56,158 nt of DNA from positions 1-56,158 of the forward strand of contig DASQGZ010000015.1 in NCBI GenBank assembly GCA_035632315.1, read 5' to 3'. Shown piece after piece: positions 15,170-24,322 of the stretch. The DNA comes from JAFDZW01 sp035632315 (GTDB lineage Bacteria; Bacteroidota; Ignavibacteria; Palsa-1295). The notes under the pieces are model-generated. The model was not told the DNA's origin, made no database searches, and saw only the letters and a program-made list of their open reading frames with translations. Position 1 is the stretch's first letter. Every line of letters begins with the position of its first letter. The translations under genes and the position numbers were made by a program.

Positions 15170-18100
15170 CCCCTCCCCTCCACCACCGCAATCTCCTCTT
15201 CCGTCAACCCATACAGCTCATACACCCGCTTGTCGATCTCGGCGTCGAGATATTCGCACTTGCGCTCGAGTTGTGTGCGCTCGCTCTCGCTGCGCGCGGT
15301 GGCGAGGCGCTTCTTGGCTTCGAGTATTTGGTCTACTAAATTTACAACCTCATCGTGACGATGTTTGTCACCTGGATTGGCGAGGTCGAGATTTCTGAAC
15401 GGAAGTGATTTGACATACACTGCCTTTACCTCGGCAAATGCTTTACCGGTTTCAGGAATCAATGACTGATAATAGAAATTCATCATCCTCGAATTAAACA
15501 GTCCTAGAATGTACTTTAGGTCAAGACTAGTATTTTCGACTAGAATGCAATGAGTTGAATGTCTTGAAATGTAGCCGTCGTAATCGCAACATCCAATTAA
15601 CTTATCAGAAGTCTGCCTAATCACTATTTTAGGGCTGTCAAATATTCTTGAATCTCTTAGGGCGAAGTCAACTTTGCCTTGGCGTGTTTTTAAATTCTTT
15701 GGGTCAAGTGTCTTTTTTAGTTCAGGATCGTAATTAACCCACCAACCTCCCCAACTTATTCCATACCTATTTACATCCTTGCCTTCCAATATACGTCTGT
15801 AGGTTTGTCCTTTGTTTTCGCGACTCAAAAGAATGTCAGCTGCATTCCCGGTATTTACGCCATTGTTAACAGAACAAATTTCCTCTAGTGGCACTCCTTC
15901 AATTTTAATTTTTTCCATAAGACTTCTCAAAATTTCATTTAAGAAAGAGAAGGCTTGATTGTCACCCGAAATAATAGTGGCTTGCTTGACTTTTGAGTAT
16001 TGGGCTGCTTCAAGCTCCTTAGGGTTTTCGTGGACAGCAACTTCGACCAAAGTAGTATTTGATGTAGGTTTGTATTCTTTTTGAAAAATAGCGATAGCTG
16101 AGCCGCCAATTGTCGCTTCAGCAAATACTTCATAATTAAATTTATCCAATCTAATGATTCTGCTTTTCTCCTGGAAGAAAACCCTTATTCGTCCGAAGTA
16201 GTAATTGTCAATGAATGTTCTGGGTACGATAAGAGAGACGAGCCCGCCCGTTCTGAGAAGTTCGTAACCTCGCTGATAAAAGAAAGTAAAAAAATTTGGT
16301 TTGTATTCAGCGGAAAGATACCTGTTGGTAAGATAGGAGGTATAGAACCTCGGATACACTGTATCTTCCTTTCCGCCAAGTGTTATGTACGGCGGATTCC
16401 CTACAATCGCATCGAACCCACCTTTCGACATAATATCCTTGAATGTAGTCTCGAAGCTGAATGGCTTGACGCGAAGCTCTTCTTCGGGCGTGAGTGTGAA
16501 GAGGGTTTCGATGTCGTAGTCCACGAGCGAGTTGCCGCAGACGATATTTTTGGAGAGGTCGGGGAGTATCTTGGTTTTCTCGAAGCTTATTTGGCCTGTC
16601 GAAGCGCCGGATTCGTTTTCGAGCAGTTTCAGAAACAGCGAGAGCTGCGCAACCTCGACCGCCTGCGGATCGATGTCCACGCCGTAGATATTGTCAAGAA
16701 GTATCTTCTGTTTTTGCTTGAGCGAAAGCGAATAAATATTTTTATCTATCTCGATGCACCCCGCTTTTTTTGCTTCGTCGGGATGTGAATTGTACCATAA
16801 CTCGACGTGGTGCAGAATAGCATCATAGACAGCAATTAAGAACGAGCCGGAACCACAAGCGATATCAGCAAAGCGTAATTTTGATACCTGCGCAGGTGTC
16901 AGCCTCCTGCCTACACCAGAAATTATTCCGGTCTCAGCATCCGTCGTTTGCCGAGCGATTGGAAAGAGGATTTTACCTACAGTATTCGCAACGATATAAT
17001 CAACTATATATTTTGGCGTGTAATACACGCCGCCGGCTTTGCGGACTTCGGGCTTGTATTCGATGTCGGCTCTCTTTGCCGTTGCGGTGACGACTTTGCC
17101 GAGAAATCGTTCGTAGATCGAGCCGAGCAGTTCGACGGGAATGTAACTGAAAATGTATTTCGAATGACTGTGCGAGATTTCGGCACAAATTTCAGCAAAG
17201 ACTTTATCATCCGGCGCTGTGAATGTCGGTTTATCGATCTCGTGCGGCTTGAAGACGACGCCGTTGTACTTGACGTCAAGTTCTTTGCTCCAGGCGATGA
17301 ATGATTTCCATGCGCCGCCATCACCCTTGCCATCACCCCTGCCCTCACCCCTAACCCCTCTCCCGGAGGGGGAGGGGGATTTTGATGCGATCTGATCGAC
17401 AATGTAATCCGCTTCGATATTTTTATCTTCGAGAAAACGAATGAAGACAAGGCGGTCTATTACTTTTTGCGTTGCTTCGGTCAATGCTTCGGCAGTGAGC
17501 GATTCGTCCGATTTCTTGAATGCCTTCGCAAGCCGCAGACGATAATCTTCGAGCGTATCGAGAAACTTCTCGTCGGTCGGGCGCGCTTCGTCGGCAGTGA
17601 GTTTCGCCGCGCCTTTTCCGCGCTGCTTCGGAAGCTCTTTTGCGAATTCTTTGAGCTTCCCGGCTTCGATGGCTTCGCGCGAGAACAGCCAATAGATGTA
17701 GCCGAAGGCTTCGCGGTCGAGATACTCTTTATACCCAAAAACTTTTATCTGCGCCGACGGATAGCTTTTTGTGATATGCGGTTCGTAGCGGCAATCGACG
17801 ATATGGAATTTAGCAAAGTCCGTCAGCACGCCGACGGGAGTCGAAGCGCCGCGCCCATAGCGGACGATCTGGAAATAGGATTCGGAATTCGACAGGTCAA
17901 CCGACGGCTTTTTTGCTTCGACGAAAAAAGAAGGATTTTTAAAATCTGGTTTGAGGTAGAACGCATAATCGGCTCTGCGACCGGAAGAATTGCTGTCGGG
18001 ATTTTTTTCGACTTTTACTTCCTGCTCGCGCGGATTCGTCTGGGAGATATGGCGGACATCCCATCCGAGCGCTTCCCAGAATTTATTGATAAAATCTTCG

Positions 18101-18207
18101 CGTACTTCTGCTTCCTGATAAACGGGAGAAAGATAATGCGCTTCGTTTGCTTCGAATTGCCCGACAAGTTCGGCAACTGCTGTGTATGCTTGCTCGAAAG
18201 GAGTCAT
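15166..18207 (-). CDS. Type IIG restriction-modification enzyme (Eco57I-like, single polypeptide)
   Basis: Protein of 1013 aa combining cleavage, methylation and target recognition. Residues 80-99 have a PD-(D/E)xK-type nuclease site (RADYAFYL, then FFVEAKKP: Asp80, Glu97, Lys99). Methyltransferase motif I (ADIACGSGSFLIAVYD) is near residues 445-460 and motif IV (GNPPYITLGG) near 605, the N6-adenine class. The part after about residue 750, including WGGWWVNYDPE, is the target-recognition region, and its sequence determines specificity, which I cannot predict. Residues about 276-297 (PSPSGRGVRGEGRGDGKG) are encoded by a repeat inserted in frame. The promoter box ends 8 nt before the ATG, and an inverted repeat overlaps it. 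Overlaps the following membrane gene by four bases. Confidence 0.93.
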   Translation of the reverse strand: MTPFEQAYTAVAELVGQFEANEAHYLSPVYQEAEVREDFINKFWEALGWDVRHISQTNPREQEVKVEKNPDSNSSGRRADYAFYLKPDFKNPSFFVEAKKPSVDLSNSESYFQIVRYGRGASTPVGVLTDFAKFHIVDCRYEPHITKSYPSAQIKVFGYKEYLDREAFGYIYWLFSREAIEAGKLKEFAKELPKQRGKGAAKLTADEARPTDEKFLDTLEDYRLRLAKAFKKSDESLTAEALTEATQKVIDRLVFIRFLEDKNIEADYIVDQIASKSPSPSGRGVRGEGRGDGKGDGGAWKSFIAWSKELDVKYNGVVFKPHEIDKPTFTAPDDKVFAEICAEISHSHSKYIFSYIPVELLGSIYERFLGKVVTATAKRADIEYKPEVRKAGGVYYTPKYIVDYIVANTVGKILFPIARQTTDAETGIISGVGRRLTPAQVSKLRFADIACGSGSFLIAVYDAILHHVELWYNSHPDEAKKAGCIEIDKNIYSLSLKQKQKILLDNIYGVDIDPQAVEVAQLSLFLKLLENESGASTGQISFEKTKILPDLSKNIVCGNSLVDYDIETLFTLTPEEELRVKPFSFETTFKDIMSKGGFDAIVGNPPYITLGGKEDTVYPRFYTSYLTNRYLSAEYKPNFFTFFYQRGYELLRTGGLVSLIVPRTFIDNYYFGRIRVFFQEKSRIIRLDKFNYEVFAEATIGGSAIAIFQKEYKPTSNTTLVEVAVHENPKELEAAQYSKVKQATIISGDNQAFSFLNEILRSLMEKIKIEGVPLEEICSVNNGVNTGNAADILLSRENKGQTYRRILEGKDVNRYGISWGGWWVNYDPELKKTLDPKNLKTRQGKVDFALRDSRIFDSPKIVIRQTSDKLIGCCDYDGYISRHSTHCILVENTSLDLKYILGLFNSRMMNFYYQSLIPETGKAFAEVKAVYVKSLPFRNLDLANPGDKHRHDEVVNLVDQILEAKKRLATARSESERTQLERKCEYLDAEIDKRVYELYGLTEEEIAVVEGRG
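17316..17380. repeat. In-frame GC-rich repeat inside the restriction-modification gene
   Basis: A purine/pyrimidine-biased tract with tandem CCATCACCCTTG-like units followed by CCCCTCTCCCGGAGGGG, a perfect palindrome. This type of sequence is known from many genomes as a dispersed repeat that reads PSPSGRG or PNPLPEGEG when translated. Here it adds about 22 residues between the nuclease-helical region and the methyltransferase without breaking the frame. Confidence 0.7.
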
Positions 18208-18215
18208 ATTGATTA

Positions 18216-18223
18216 CAAAGATA
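18216..18223 (-). promoter_or_regulatory. TAnnTTTG promoter box of the Type IIG gene
   Basis: TATCTTTG on the minus strand; only 8 nt (TAATCAAT) separate it from the ATG at 18207, so the transcript is probably almost leaderless. Confidence 0.6.
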
Positions 18224-18240
18224 CGAAGGCTATCCTTCGT
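18223..18240. promoter_or_regulatory. Inverted repeat at the Type IIG promoter, possible operator
   Basis: ACGAAGG-CTAT-CCTTCGT is a perfect 7-bp inverted repeat with a 4-base spacer. It abuts the -7 box and fills the spacer region where polymerase binds. A repressor bound here would block transcription. No separate controller protein gene is adjacent, so autoregulation by the enzyme or chance are both open. Confidence 0.45.
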
Positions 18241-18360
18241 TCTTTCTTCAATGCTTTGGGGCAGACGTTCGTGAAAAAGAGCGGCGCTCTACAAAGAGTT
18301 CAGGGGATTCTTCGGCTGCAGCCCCTCAGTGGCAAACTGTATCAATACCGGAACATCGTA

Positions 18361-19524
18361 TTACTCAGACCGCAGCGCCATCCCGCCATGCGGTACAACA
18401 TCCGCAGGGCGGCTCGTCGATGCCACTGCGCGCGATTGCACACAGGCGCTGAAAAATTCATTATTCACTTTGTGATGCTCGTACCTGCTTCTGGCATCGA
18501 GCGCCGCTTGTGCGCCGAGCCGTTCGGAAAATTCAGTTTCGTCAAACAGCAGTTTTAAATGCGACGCAAGCGTTCTCACATCGCGCGGCTCGAACAGCAA
18601 ACCGTTCTCATAATGCGTGATCGCCTCGGGTGTGCCGCCTGCATTTGTGCCGATAACGGGCTTCCCTGCTGCCATCGCCTGAATAAGCGCCAAACTAAAT
18701 GTCTCACACAGCGAGCTCATCACATAAATATCCAGACACGCCAAGAGTGCGCCGAAATCATGCGTAAACGGAATAAATCGCACGGACTCCACGATCCCAA
18801 GTTCCGAGACAAGCTCATGCATCTTGGCGCGATACTCATGGTTGCCTTCTCCGGCAAGTACGAGCAATGAATTCGGGATCTCGGCTTCGGCAAATGCCCG
18901 GATGGTGGTTTCCTGATCTTTCAATGGCTCGAAGCGCGCAGTTTGCCCGATCACGAATGCGCCCCGAGGAATGCCGAACATTTCACGCGCACCCACCCTG
19001 TCATCTCCTCTGGCACTGCATTCATCGAGATGAATGCCATACGGGACAAGCCGAATATTTTCGCGCGGAAACGTCGTTGAGCTTGCCAGAAGATCGACCA
19101 TCAATCGTGTCGGCACGATCGCCGTATCGAGATTTCGATAGACCCAATTATGGAACGGGTCGATCTTGCGAAGGCCAGAGATCATTTGCTGGAAGAGCGA
19201 AACGGACGTGTGCAGCCGGAATAATTTTTTTGCAAGGATGGCAAGGCTCAGATGACGCGTAATGCCGACGATGCAGGCATCGGCGCGTTCTTTTTGCAGG
19301 ATAGAGCCGAGCTTTACCGCAGCCGCAATATCAACGTAGTCGATCCGCACGGAAACCGTCCGCACCGCTACGCCAAGCGACTCGGCATATTCAGCCATTT
19401 TCGCACCGGGAGCCGTCACGAGCAACGCAGAATCACCGCGCTCGTTCGCATCGGCAGCCTTGCGAACCATCTGCATTTCAAGCCCTCCGAATCCATACGA
19501 AGGGCAAAAGAATACGTATTTCAT
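18361..19524 (-). CDS. Glycosyltransferase family 4 protein
   Basis: Protein of 387 aa with the GT-B two-domain layout. N-terminal YGFGGLEMQMVRKA is the donor-domain start; the C-terminal domain has RFEPLKDQETTIRAFAEA and SLCETFSLALIQAMAAGKPVIGTNAGGTPEAI. In GT4 enzymes the E-x7-E motif binds the nucleotide sugar; here the second Glu position is Gln (ETFSLALIQ), which is uncommon. It probably adds a sugar to a lipid-linked intermediate for surface polysaccharide. The start is ATG 19524 (KYVFFCPSYGFGG); an upstream in-frame ATG at 19551 is less likely. The last 30 residues or so (SRPADVVPHGGMALRSE) look non-native, and the part encoded by 18454-18495 is shared with the scar at 14352. The gene precedes the restriction cassette. 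Confidence 0.88.
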   Translation of the reverse strand: MKYVFFCPSYGFGGLEMQMVRKAADANERGDSALLVTAPGAKMAEYAESLGVAVRTVSVRIDYVDIAAAVKLGSILQKERADACIVGITRHLSLAILAKKLFRLHTSVSLFQQMISGLRKIDPFHNWVYRNLDTAIVPTRLMVDLLASSTTFPRENIRLVPYGIHLDECSARGDDRVGAREMFGIPRGAFVIGQTARFEPLKDQETTIRAFAEAEIPNSLLVLAGEGNHEYRAKMHELVSELGIVESVRFIPFTHDFGALLACLDIYVMSSLCETFSLALIQAMAAGKPVIGTNAGGTPEAITHYENGLLFEPRDVRTLASHLKLLFDETEFSERLGAQAALDARSRYEHHKVNNEFFSACVQSRAVASTSRPADVVPHGGMALRSE

Positions 19525-19662
19525 TTCGGGGAAAAAACGTACAACATACACAAATACCGAGTATAGGAAACTTCACTACAATCTTATAAGCGCACAGGTT
19601 CCAAAATCTGCTTTTTCTGTAATGTCTTTATCAATAGCGGTAGCAACATGGAATTCTGAACA

Positions 19663-19874
19663 TAGGGGTTGGGGGTTAGGTGTTAGGTGTTGCGGGTTGG
19701 GGTATCGGGTTGCAGGTGCCCGGTGCCCGGGATGTCATTGCGAGGACTGCGCTGGGATGATCTTGAATGTACACAAATAGTTAGGCGCAGTCCGTGGCAA
19801 TCTAAAATCTTGAAGGTGATTTTATTTTAAGACATCAAGAGATTCTTCGGTCGCTTTGCTCCCTCAGAATGACA
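19663..19874. repeat. Composite repeat: minisatellite plus 143-bp palindromic element
   Basis: 19663-19730 holds GGGTTAGGTGTTAGG-type units with GGTATCGGGTTGC. 19732-19874 starts ATGTCATTGCGAGGACTGC and ends CCCTCAGAATGACA, with GCAATCTAAAATCTTGAA in the middle. The 143-bp part is the same composite as 35982-36125, in opposite orientation. It fills most of the gene-free stretch 19525-19932; I see no gene there. Confidence 0.85.
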
Positions 19875-19932
19875 ACTAACCCATCTCCAACAATAAAATA
19901 TGGAACGTTGCCGGGCGATTTCTTTTTTAGCG

Positions 19933-21147
19933 ATGTCTATGACGTTACCCTCGCAGACAGAACTTCTGACCGAGACCGAACTAACCCGCACACCATATCG
20001 CCGGCGGGAGACATTTCTTATTTTCGGCGCACCGCTTATCGAAGAAGACGAGATCGACGAAGTTGTCGCAACCCTTCGCTCGGGCTGGATCGGCCGCGGA
20101 CCGAAGACAACAAAATTCGAGCAGGAATTTTCAGCATATGTACAGTCCGAATATGCCGTCGCCGTTAATTCGTGCACTGCGGCGCTGCATCTTGCGCTCG
20201 TGAGCGCGAACATCGGCGCGGGCGATGAGGTCATTATTCCGGCGATGACATTTTGTGCGACTGCCAATGCTGTCATCCATAGCGGCGCAACCCCCATCTT
20301 CATCGATTGCGATCCTCACACGCGGCTGATAGACATCAAATGTATTTTGAGCGCGATCACTCCGAAAACAAAAGCGATCATCCCTGTTCATCTCGCCGGA
20401 AGCGTCTGCGATATGGATGAGATCGACCGCATCGCGAAACAGCATTCGCTCATCGTCATCGAAGACGCCGCGCATTGCATCGAAGGTTCGTATAAAAATA
20501 AAAAAATTGGCTCGATCTCGGACTTCACCTGTTTCAGTTTTTACGCGACAAAAAATCTGACGACCATCGAAGGCGGAATGCTCACGACAAATAATTTGGC
20601 GTTCGCCGAGCGTGCGCGAAGGCTCAGTTTGCACGGAATGGACACCGACGCGTGGAAGCGCTATTCCGACAGCGGCTACCGGCATTATGATGTAACAGAT
20701 GCAGGCTTCAAGTATAATATGACCGATGTGAATGCATCGCTCGGTTTGCATCAGCTCCGAAAGATCGAAAAGCGATACACACTCCGTCAAGCGATCTGGG
20801 ATCTGTATTCGCGCAGTTTAAAAGATCTGCCGTTAGAACTTCCTGACAAAGGTGATGCTGAGTCGAGACATGCGCTTCATTTATATAGTCCGCTCGTGGG
20901 AAAAGACAGCCCGCTCTCGCGCGATAAACTTGTTTCGGCGCTGCATAAAGAAAATATTGGGACGGGTATCCATTACATAAGTTTGACACTGCTCACGTAT
21001 TATCAGCAACGCTATGGCTACGAACGCGGAGCCTGCTCTGTCGCCGAAGACATTTCCGATCGGACATTCTCGCTGCCGCTTTCATATTCAATGACGCTTG
21101 CCGATGCCGAAGATGTCGTTCGCGCGATGAAGCACGTGCTCCGTTAG
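19933..21147 (+). CDS. DegT/DnrJ/EryC1/StrS family PLP sugar aminotransferase
   Basis: Protein of 404 aa from ATG 19933. It transfers an amino group to a keto-sugar nucleotide in deoxyaminosugar synthesis for surface glycans. Family landmarks are EEDEIDEVVATLRSGWIGRGPKT, VAVNSCTAALHLALVSANIG, GDEVIIPAMTFCATANAV, VIEDAAHCIEG, and SFYATKNLTTIEGGML, where Lys207 is the lysine expected to hold pyridoxal phosphate. The conserved region only begins about 30 residues in, so the true start could also be ATG 19900, 19939 or a later codon; no SD decides it. It lies right after a composite repeat. It is divergent from the glycosyltransferase, which may act in the same pathway. Confidence 0.9.
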   Translation: MSMTLPSQTELLTETELTRTPYRRRETFLIFGAPLIEEDEIDEVVATLRSGWIGRGPKTTKFEQEFSAYVQSEYAVAVNSCTAALHLALVSANIGAGDEVIIPAMTFCATANAVIHSGATPIFIDCDPHTRLIDIKCILSAITPKTKAIIPVHLAGSVCDMDEIDRIAKQHSLIVIEDAAHCIEGSYKNKKIGSISDFTCFSFYATKNLTTIEGGMLTTNNLAFAERARRLSLHGMDTDAWKRYSDSGYRHYDVTDAGFKYNMTDVNASLGLHQLRKIEKRYTLRQAIWDLYSRSLKDLPLELPDKGDAESRHALHLYSPLVGKDSPLSRDKLVSALHKENIGTGIHYISLTLLTYYQQRYGYERGACSVAEDISDRTFSLPLSYSMTLADAEDVVRAMKHVLR

Positions 21148-21172
21148 TCGGCTACACATTTATTGTACTATG

Positions 21173-22111
21173 TTAGCGAATATGAATGACCTTCATACGG
21201 GTCGTCATATCCCCTGCCCTGACTTCGAGAATATATGTCCCCTGCGGCAAATTATTCGTATCGAATCTCGTCGTTCGTTCGCCGTAAACAATACCTTCGT
21301 TCGTCCTGAGTATTTCATTGCCGAGCAGGTCATATAATATGACGGTCACTTCGCACGCCGAAGCGCAACGTACCGACACAGGCAGCGATACTCCGAACGG
21401 ATCGGCTAATATTACAATAGAAGAAATGAGATCCGGCTCACGGACACCGCTCGTTGCGCTTGTCGTGAAGAAGCGCGTTTCGTAAAATGCACTACTTGCA
21501 CCTCCATCACCCGTTGCCTGCACACGCCAAAAATATGATGTGTTGAGATACAGTCCGGTGATATATACTGCTGTGTCGGCGACCGATGTATCGCGGATAT
21601 GCGAGATGAAGTTATTATCGAGCGAGATCTGGAAATGATATCCGGTTGCGTTCGCGACACGCGACCAGTCGAACCATAGCGCCGTATCGAGATCGTGCGA
21701 AAGATCGGCCGGCAAGATCGGTCTCGGAGCGGTCAGTGTCGGTGATGATGTCGTAAAACTCCATGTATCCGACCACGGACCTGCCGCTGCCGAATCGAGC
21801 GGAATGCCCTTGACACGCCAATAATAATTATGTGATTGCAACAGTGTGACCGGTGTATAACCGAGCGACGAGGTTTTGGTTTGATCTACTATTTTTATAA
21901 AGAACGAATCAACAGCGATCTCGACCCAATACGTAACCGCCAGGTCGGCTTTCATCCAAACGAGCAGCGGAGATGTCGAAACATTGGTTGCGGTGTTCGC
22001 CGGACTTACGAGGACGACCTTGCCGGCAATAGATTGCGCGAAGCTCGTGCAGGGGGGGTGCATAAGCATGAGCGCGAAGAACACGAGAACGCATGAAATT
22101 TTTTTATTCAT
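21173..22111 (-). CDS. T9SS secreted fibronectin type III-like protein
   Basis: Protein of 312 aa. The signal peptide is MNKKISCVLVFFALMLMHPPCTSFAQ. Two fibronectin III-like domains follow (SPANTATNVSTSPLLVWMK ... YYWRVKGI ... GPWSDTWSF; then PILPADLSHDLDTALWFDW ... YFWRVQATGDGG), each with the W-R-V strand. The C terminus is a T9SS sorting domain (ILYDLLGNEIL, NNLPQGTYILEVRAGDMTTR, ending MKVIHIR). It is probably a surface or extracellular binding protein. I start at ATG 22111, where the signal peptide begins, rather than at in-frame ATG 22144. It converges on the aminotransferase gene with 25 nt between. Confidence 0.85.
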   Translation of the reverse strand: MNKKISCVLVFFALMLMHPPCTSFAQSIAGKVVLVSPANTATNVSTSPLLVWMKADLAVTYWVEIAVDSFFIKIVDQTKTSSLGYTPVTLLQSHNYYWRVKGIPLDSAAAGPWSDTWSFTTSSPTLTAPRPILPADLSHDLDTALWFDWSRVANATGYHFQISLDNNFISHIRDTSVADTAVYITGLYLNTSYFWRVQATGDGGASSAFYETRFFTTSATSGVREPDLISSIVILADPFGVSLPVSVRCASACEVTVILYDLLGNEILRTNEGIVYGERTTRFDTNNLPQGTYILEVRAGDMTTRMKVIHIR

Positions 22112-22273
22112 ATCGAGGAAATATATTTCCGAATGAAAGAACAACCCGACCGGTAGAGAACATTCACGAGAATTAGGCCGCTGTTCATAACCAAAAAAAT
22201 ATTTTAATTATCAGAATCAATTCCCCGCTAAAAACGTACTAATAAGATTACACAATTTTCTCGAAGAAAAATC

Positions 22274-24313
22274 GTGCCATTTGAACTCGTATCCGACTAT
22301 AAACCGTCCGGCGATCAACCGGAAGCCATCCGCCAACTCATCGAAGGCATCGAGCGCAACGACCGCGCGCAGGTACTGCTCGGCGTGACCGGTTCCGGCA
22401 AGACGTTCACGATGAGCAATGTGATCGCCGCCGTAAAAAAACCGACGCTCGTTGTCAGCCATAACAAAACGCTTGCCGCGCAGCTTTACGCGGAATTCAA
22501 ACAATTCTTTCCGAAGAATGCCGTCGAGTTTTTTATTTCATATTACGATTATTACCAACCCGAAGCATATCTGCCGACGACCGATACCTACATCGAAAAA
22601 GATCTTTCTATCAATGACGAGATCGACCGGCTTCGCCTCAAAGCGACCAGCGCCCTACTCGATGGCCGCGACGATGTCATAATTATTTCATCGGTCTCGT
22701 GCATTTACGGCATCGGCGCGCCGGATGAATATGCAAAACAAATGGTACGCATCCACAAAGGCGATGCCATCGAGCGAAATGTATTTATGCGCGCATTGCA
22801 TGAGATCCATTACGAGCGTAACGATGTCGAATTCAAACGCGGCGCGTACCGGGTTCGCGGCGATGTCGTTGAAGTGATCCCTGCGTACGAGGATGAGCTT
22901 GGTTTTCGCGTCGAATTTTTCGGCGACTCCGTCGAGCGCATCAGCTATATCGACCGGCTGACCGGCAAGGTGCGTGAGGAGATCGACCGCGCGTATATTT
23001 ATCCTGCCAGATATTTTCTGACGAATGCCCCAATGCTCGAAGAAGCGATCGGCAAAATAGAAGCGGAGTTAGAAGACAGATTAAAATATTTTAGAATGAA
23101 CGGCAAACTGCTCGAAGCGCAGCGCATCGAACAGCGCACGCGGCTTGACATCGAAATGCTGCGCGAGCTCGGTTATTGTTCCGGCGTCGAAAATTATTCA
23201 CGACATATCGCCGGTCGCAAAGAAGGCGAACGCCCTGCGGTCTTGCTCGATTATTTTCCCGAAGATTTTCTGATGATCATTGACGAATCACACCAGACGA
23301 TCCCGCAAGTGCGCGGAATGTACGCTGGCGATCGCGCCCGCAAGACGACGCTCATCGAACATGGATTTCGTTTGCCGAGCGCGCTCGACAACCGTCCGTT
23401 GAACTTCGACGAGTTCGAAAAAATGGTGCATCAGATCGTCTTCGTCAGCGCAACACCGGACGACTACGAGATCGCGCAATCGAACGGTGTGGTCGTCGAG
23501 CAGATCATTCGGCCAACGGGATTACTCGACCCGCGCATCGAAGTGCGGCCGATCAAAAATCAAATTGACGACCTGCTCGCAGAAATTCGCAGGCGCACCG
23601 AACGCAAAGAGCGCGTGCTCATTACGACGCTCACGAAAAGAATGTCTGAGGACTTGGCAGAATATTATTCCAAAGTCGGCGTTCGTGTTCGTTATTTGCA
23701 TTCGGAGATCGACGCGCTCGAACGTGTCGAGATTCTGCGCGATCTGCGTCTCGGAAATTTCGATGTGCTCGTCGGTGTCAACTTGCTTCGCGAAGGCCTC
23801 GATCTGCCCGAAGTATCGCTCGTCGCGATCCTCGACGCCGATAAAGAAGGATTTCTCCGAAGCGAAAAAGCGCTGATGCAAACCGCGGGAAGAACAGCGC
23901 GAAATTCCGAGGGACTGGTCATTTTTTATGCTGATAAGATCACGCGCTCGATGAAAGCAGTGCTCGACGAAACCGAGCGCCGCAGAAAACTTCAAACAGA
24001 ATATAACGACAAACACGGGATCACACCGGCAACGATCATAAAATCGTTTACGGAAATCATGCAGGCAACTGCTGTCGCAGACGTCTCGGCACGTCGAGAA
24101 GAAAAACGCGCCGAACGCGAAGATCGAAAACCGAAAGAGCTGACGCCGGCATTCGTCTTAAAAGCAATGAACAAAGAAGAACTCGAAGCGCTCGTCGAGC
24201 AGCTTTCTTCAGAGCTCAGGCAAGCAGCGAAAGATCTTGAGTACGAACGCGCCGCCGATCTGCGCGATGAAGTTGTGCGCATTCGCGACGAGTATTTGGC
24301 AGCGGTAAAATAA
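22274..24313 (+). CDS. uvrB: Excinuclease ABC subunit B
   Basis: Protein of 679 aa starting at GTG (PFELVSDYKPSGDQPEAI). UvrB is the helicase-like damage-verifying subunit of nucleotide excision repair, loaded by UvrA and then bound by UvrC. Walker A is LLGVTGSGKTF (residues 36-46). The beta-hairpin that clamps DNA includes ISYYDYYQPEAYLP, and the DEAH-like box is MIIDESHQ. Helicase motifs VGVNLLREGLDLPE and QTAGRTAR are present. The C-terminal UvrC-binding UVR motif (LEYERAADLRDEV) is at 655-667. All expected elements are there and the length is typical. comF follows 9 nt later, probably as an operon. Confidence 0.98.
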   Translation: MPFELVSDYKPSGDQPEAIRQLIEGIERNDRAQVLLGVTGSGKTFTMSNVIAAVKKPTLVVSHNKTLAAQLYAEFKQFFPKNAVEFFISYYDYYQPEAYLPTTDTYIEKDLSINDEIDRLRLKATSALLDGRDDVIIISSVSCIYGIGAPDEYAKQMVRIHKGDAIERNVFMRALHEIHYERNDVEFKRGAYRVRGDVVEVIPAYEDELGFRVEFFGDSVERISYIDRLTGKVREEIDRAYIYPARYFLTNAPMLEEAIGKIEAELEDRLKYFRMNGKLLEAQRIEQRTRLDIEMLRELGYCSGVENYSRHIAGRKEGERPAVLLDYFPEDFLMIIDESHQTIPQVRGMYAGDRARKTTLIEHGFRLPSALDNRPLNFDEFEKMVHQIVFVSATPDDYEIAQSNGVVVEQIIRPTGLLDPRIEVRPIKNQIDDLLAEIRRRTERKERVLITTLTKRMSEDLAEYYSKVGVRVRYLHSEIDALERVEILRDLRLGNFDVLVGVNLLREGLDLPEVSLVAILDADKEGFLRSEKALMQTAGRTARNSEGLVIFYADKITRSMKAVLDETERRRKLQTEYNDKHGITPATIIKSFTEIMQATAVADVSARREEKRAEREDRKPKELTPAFVLKAMNKEELEALVEQLSSELRQAAKDLEYERAADLRDEVVRIRDEYLAAVK

Positions 24314-24322
24314 TTTTGAACA

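Noticed and set aside
17467..18558. Long open frame (363 codons) on the plus strand opposite the restriction gene
   Set aside because: It is the mirror of a well-supported gene with nuclease and methylase motifs; it has no start signal, no recognisable domain and an arginine/phenylalanine-rich composition typical of antisense frames.
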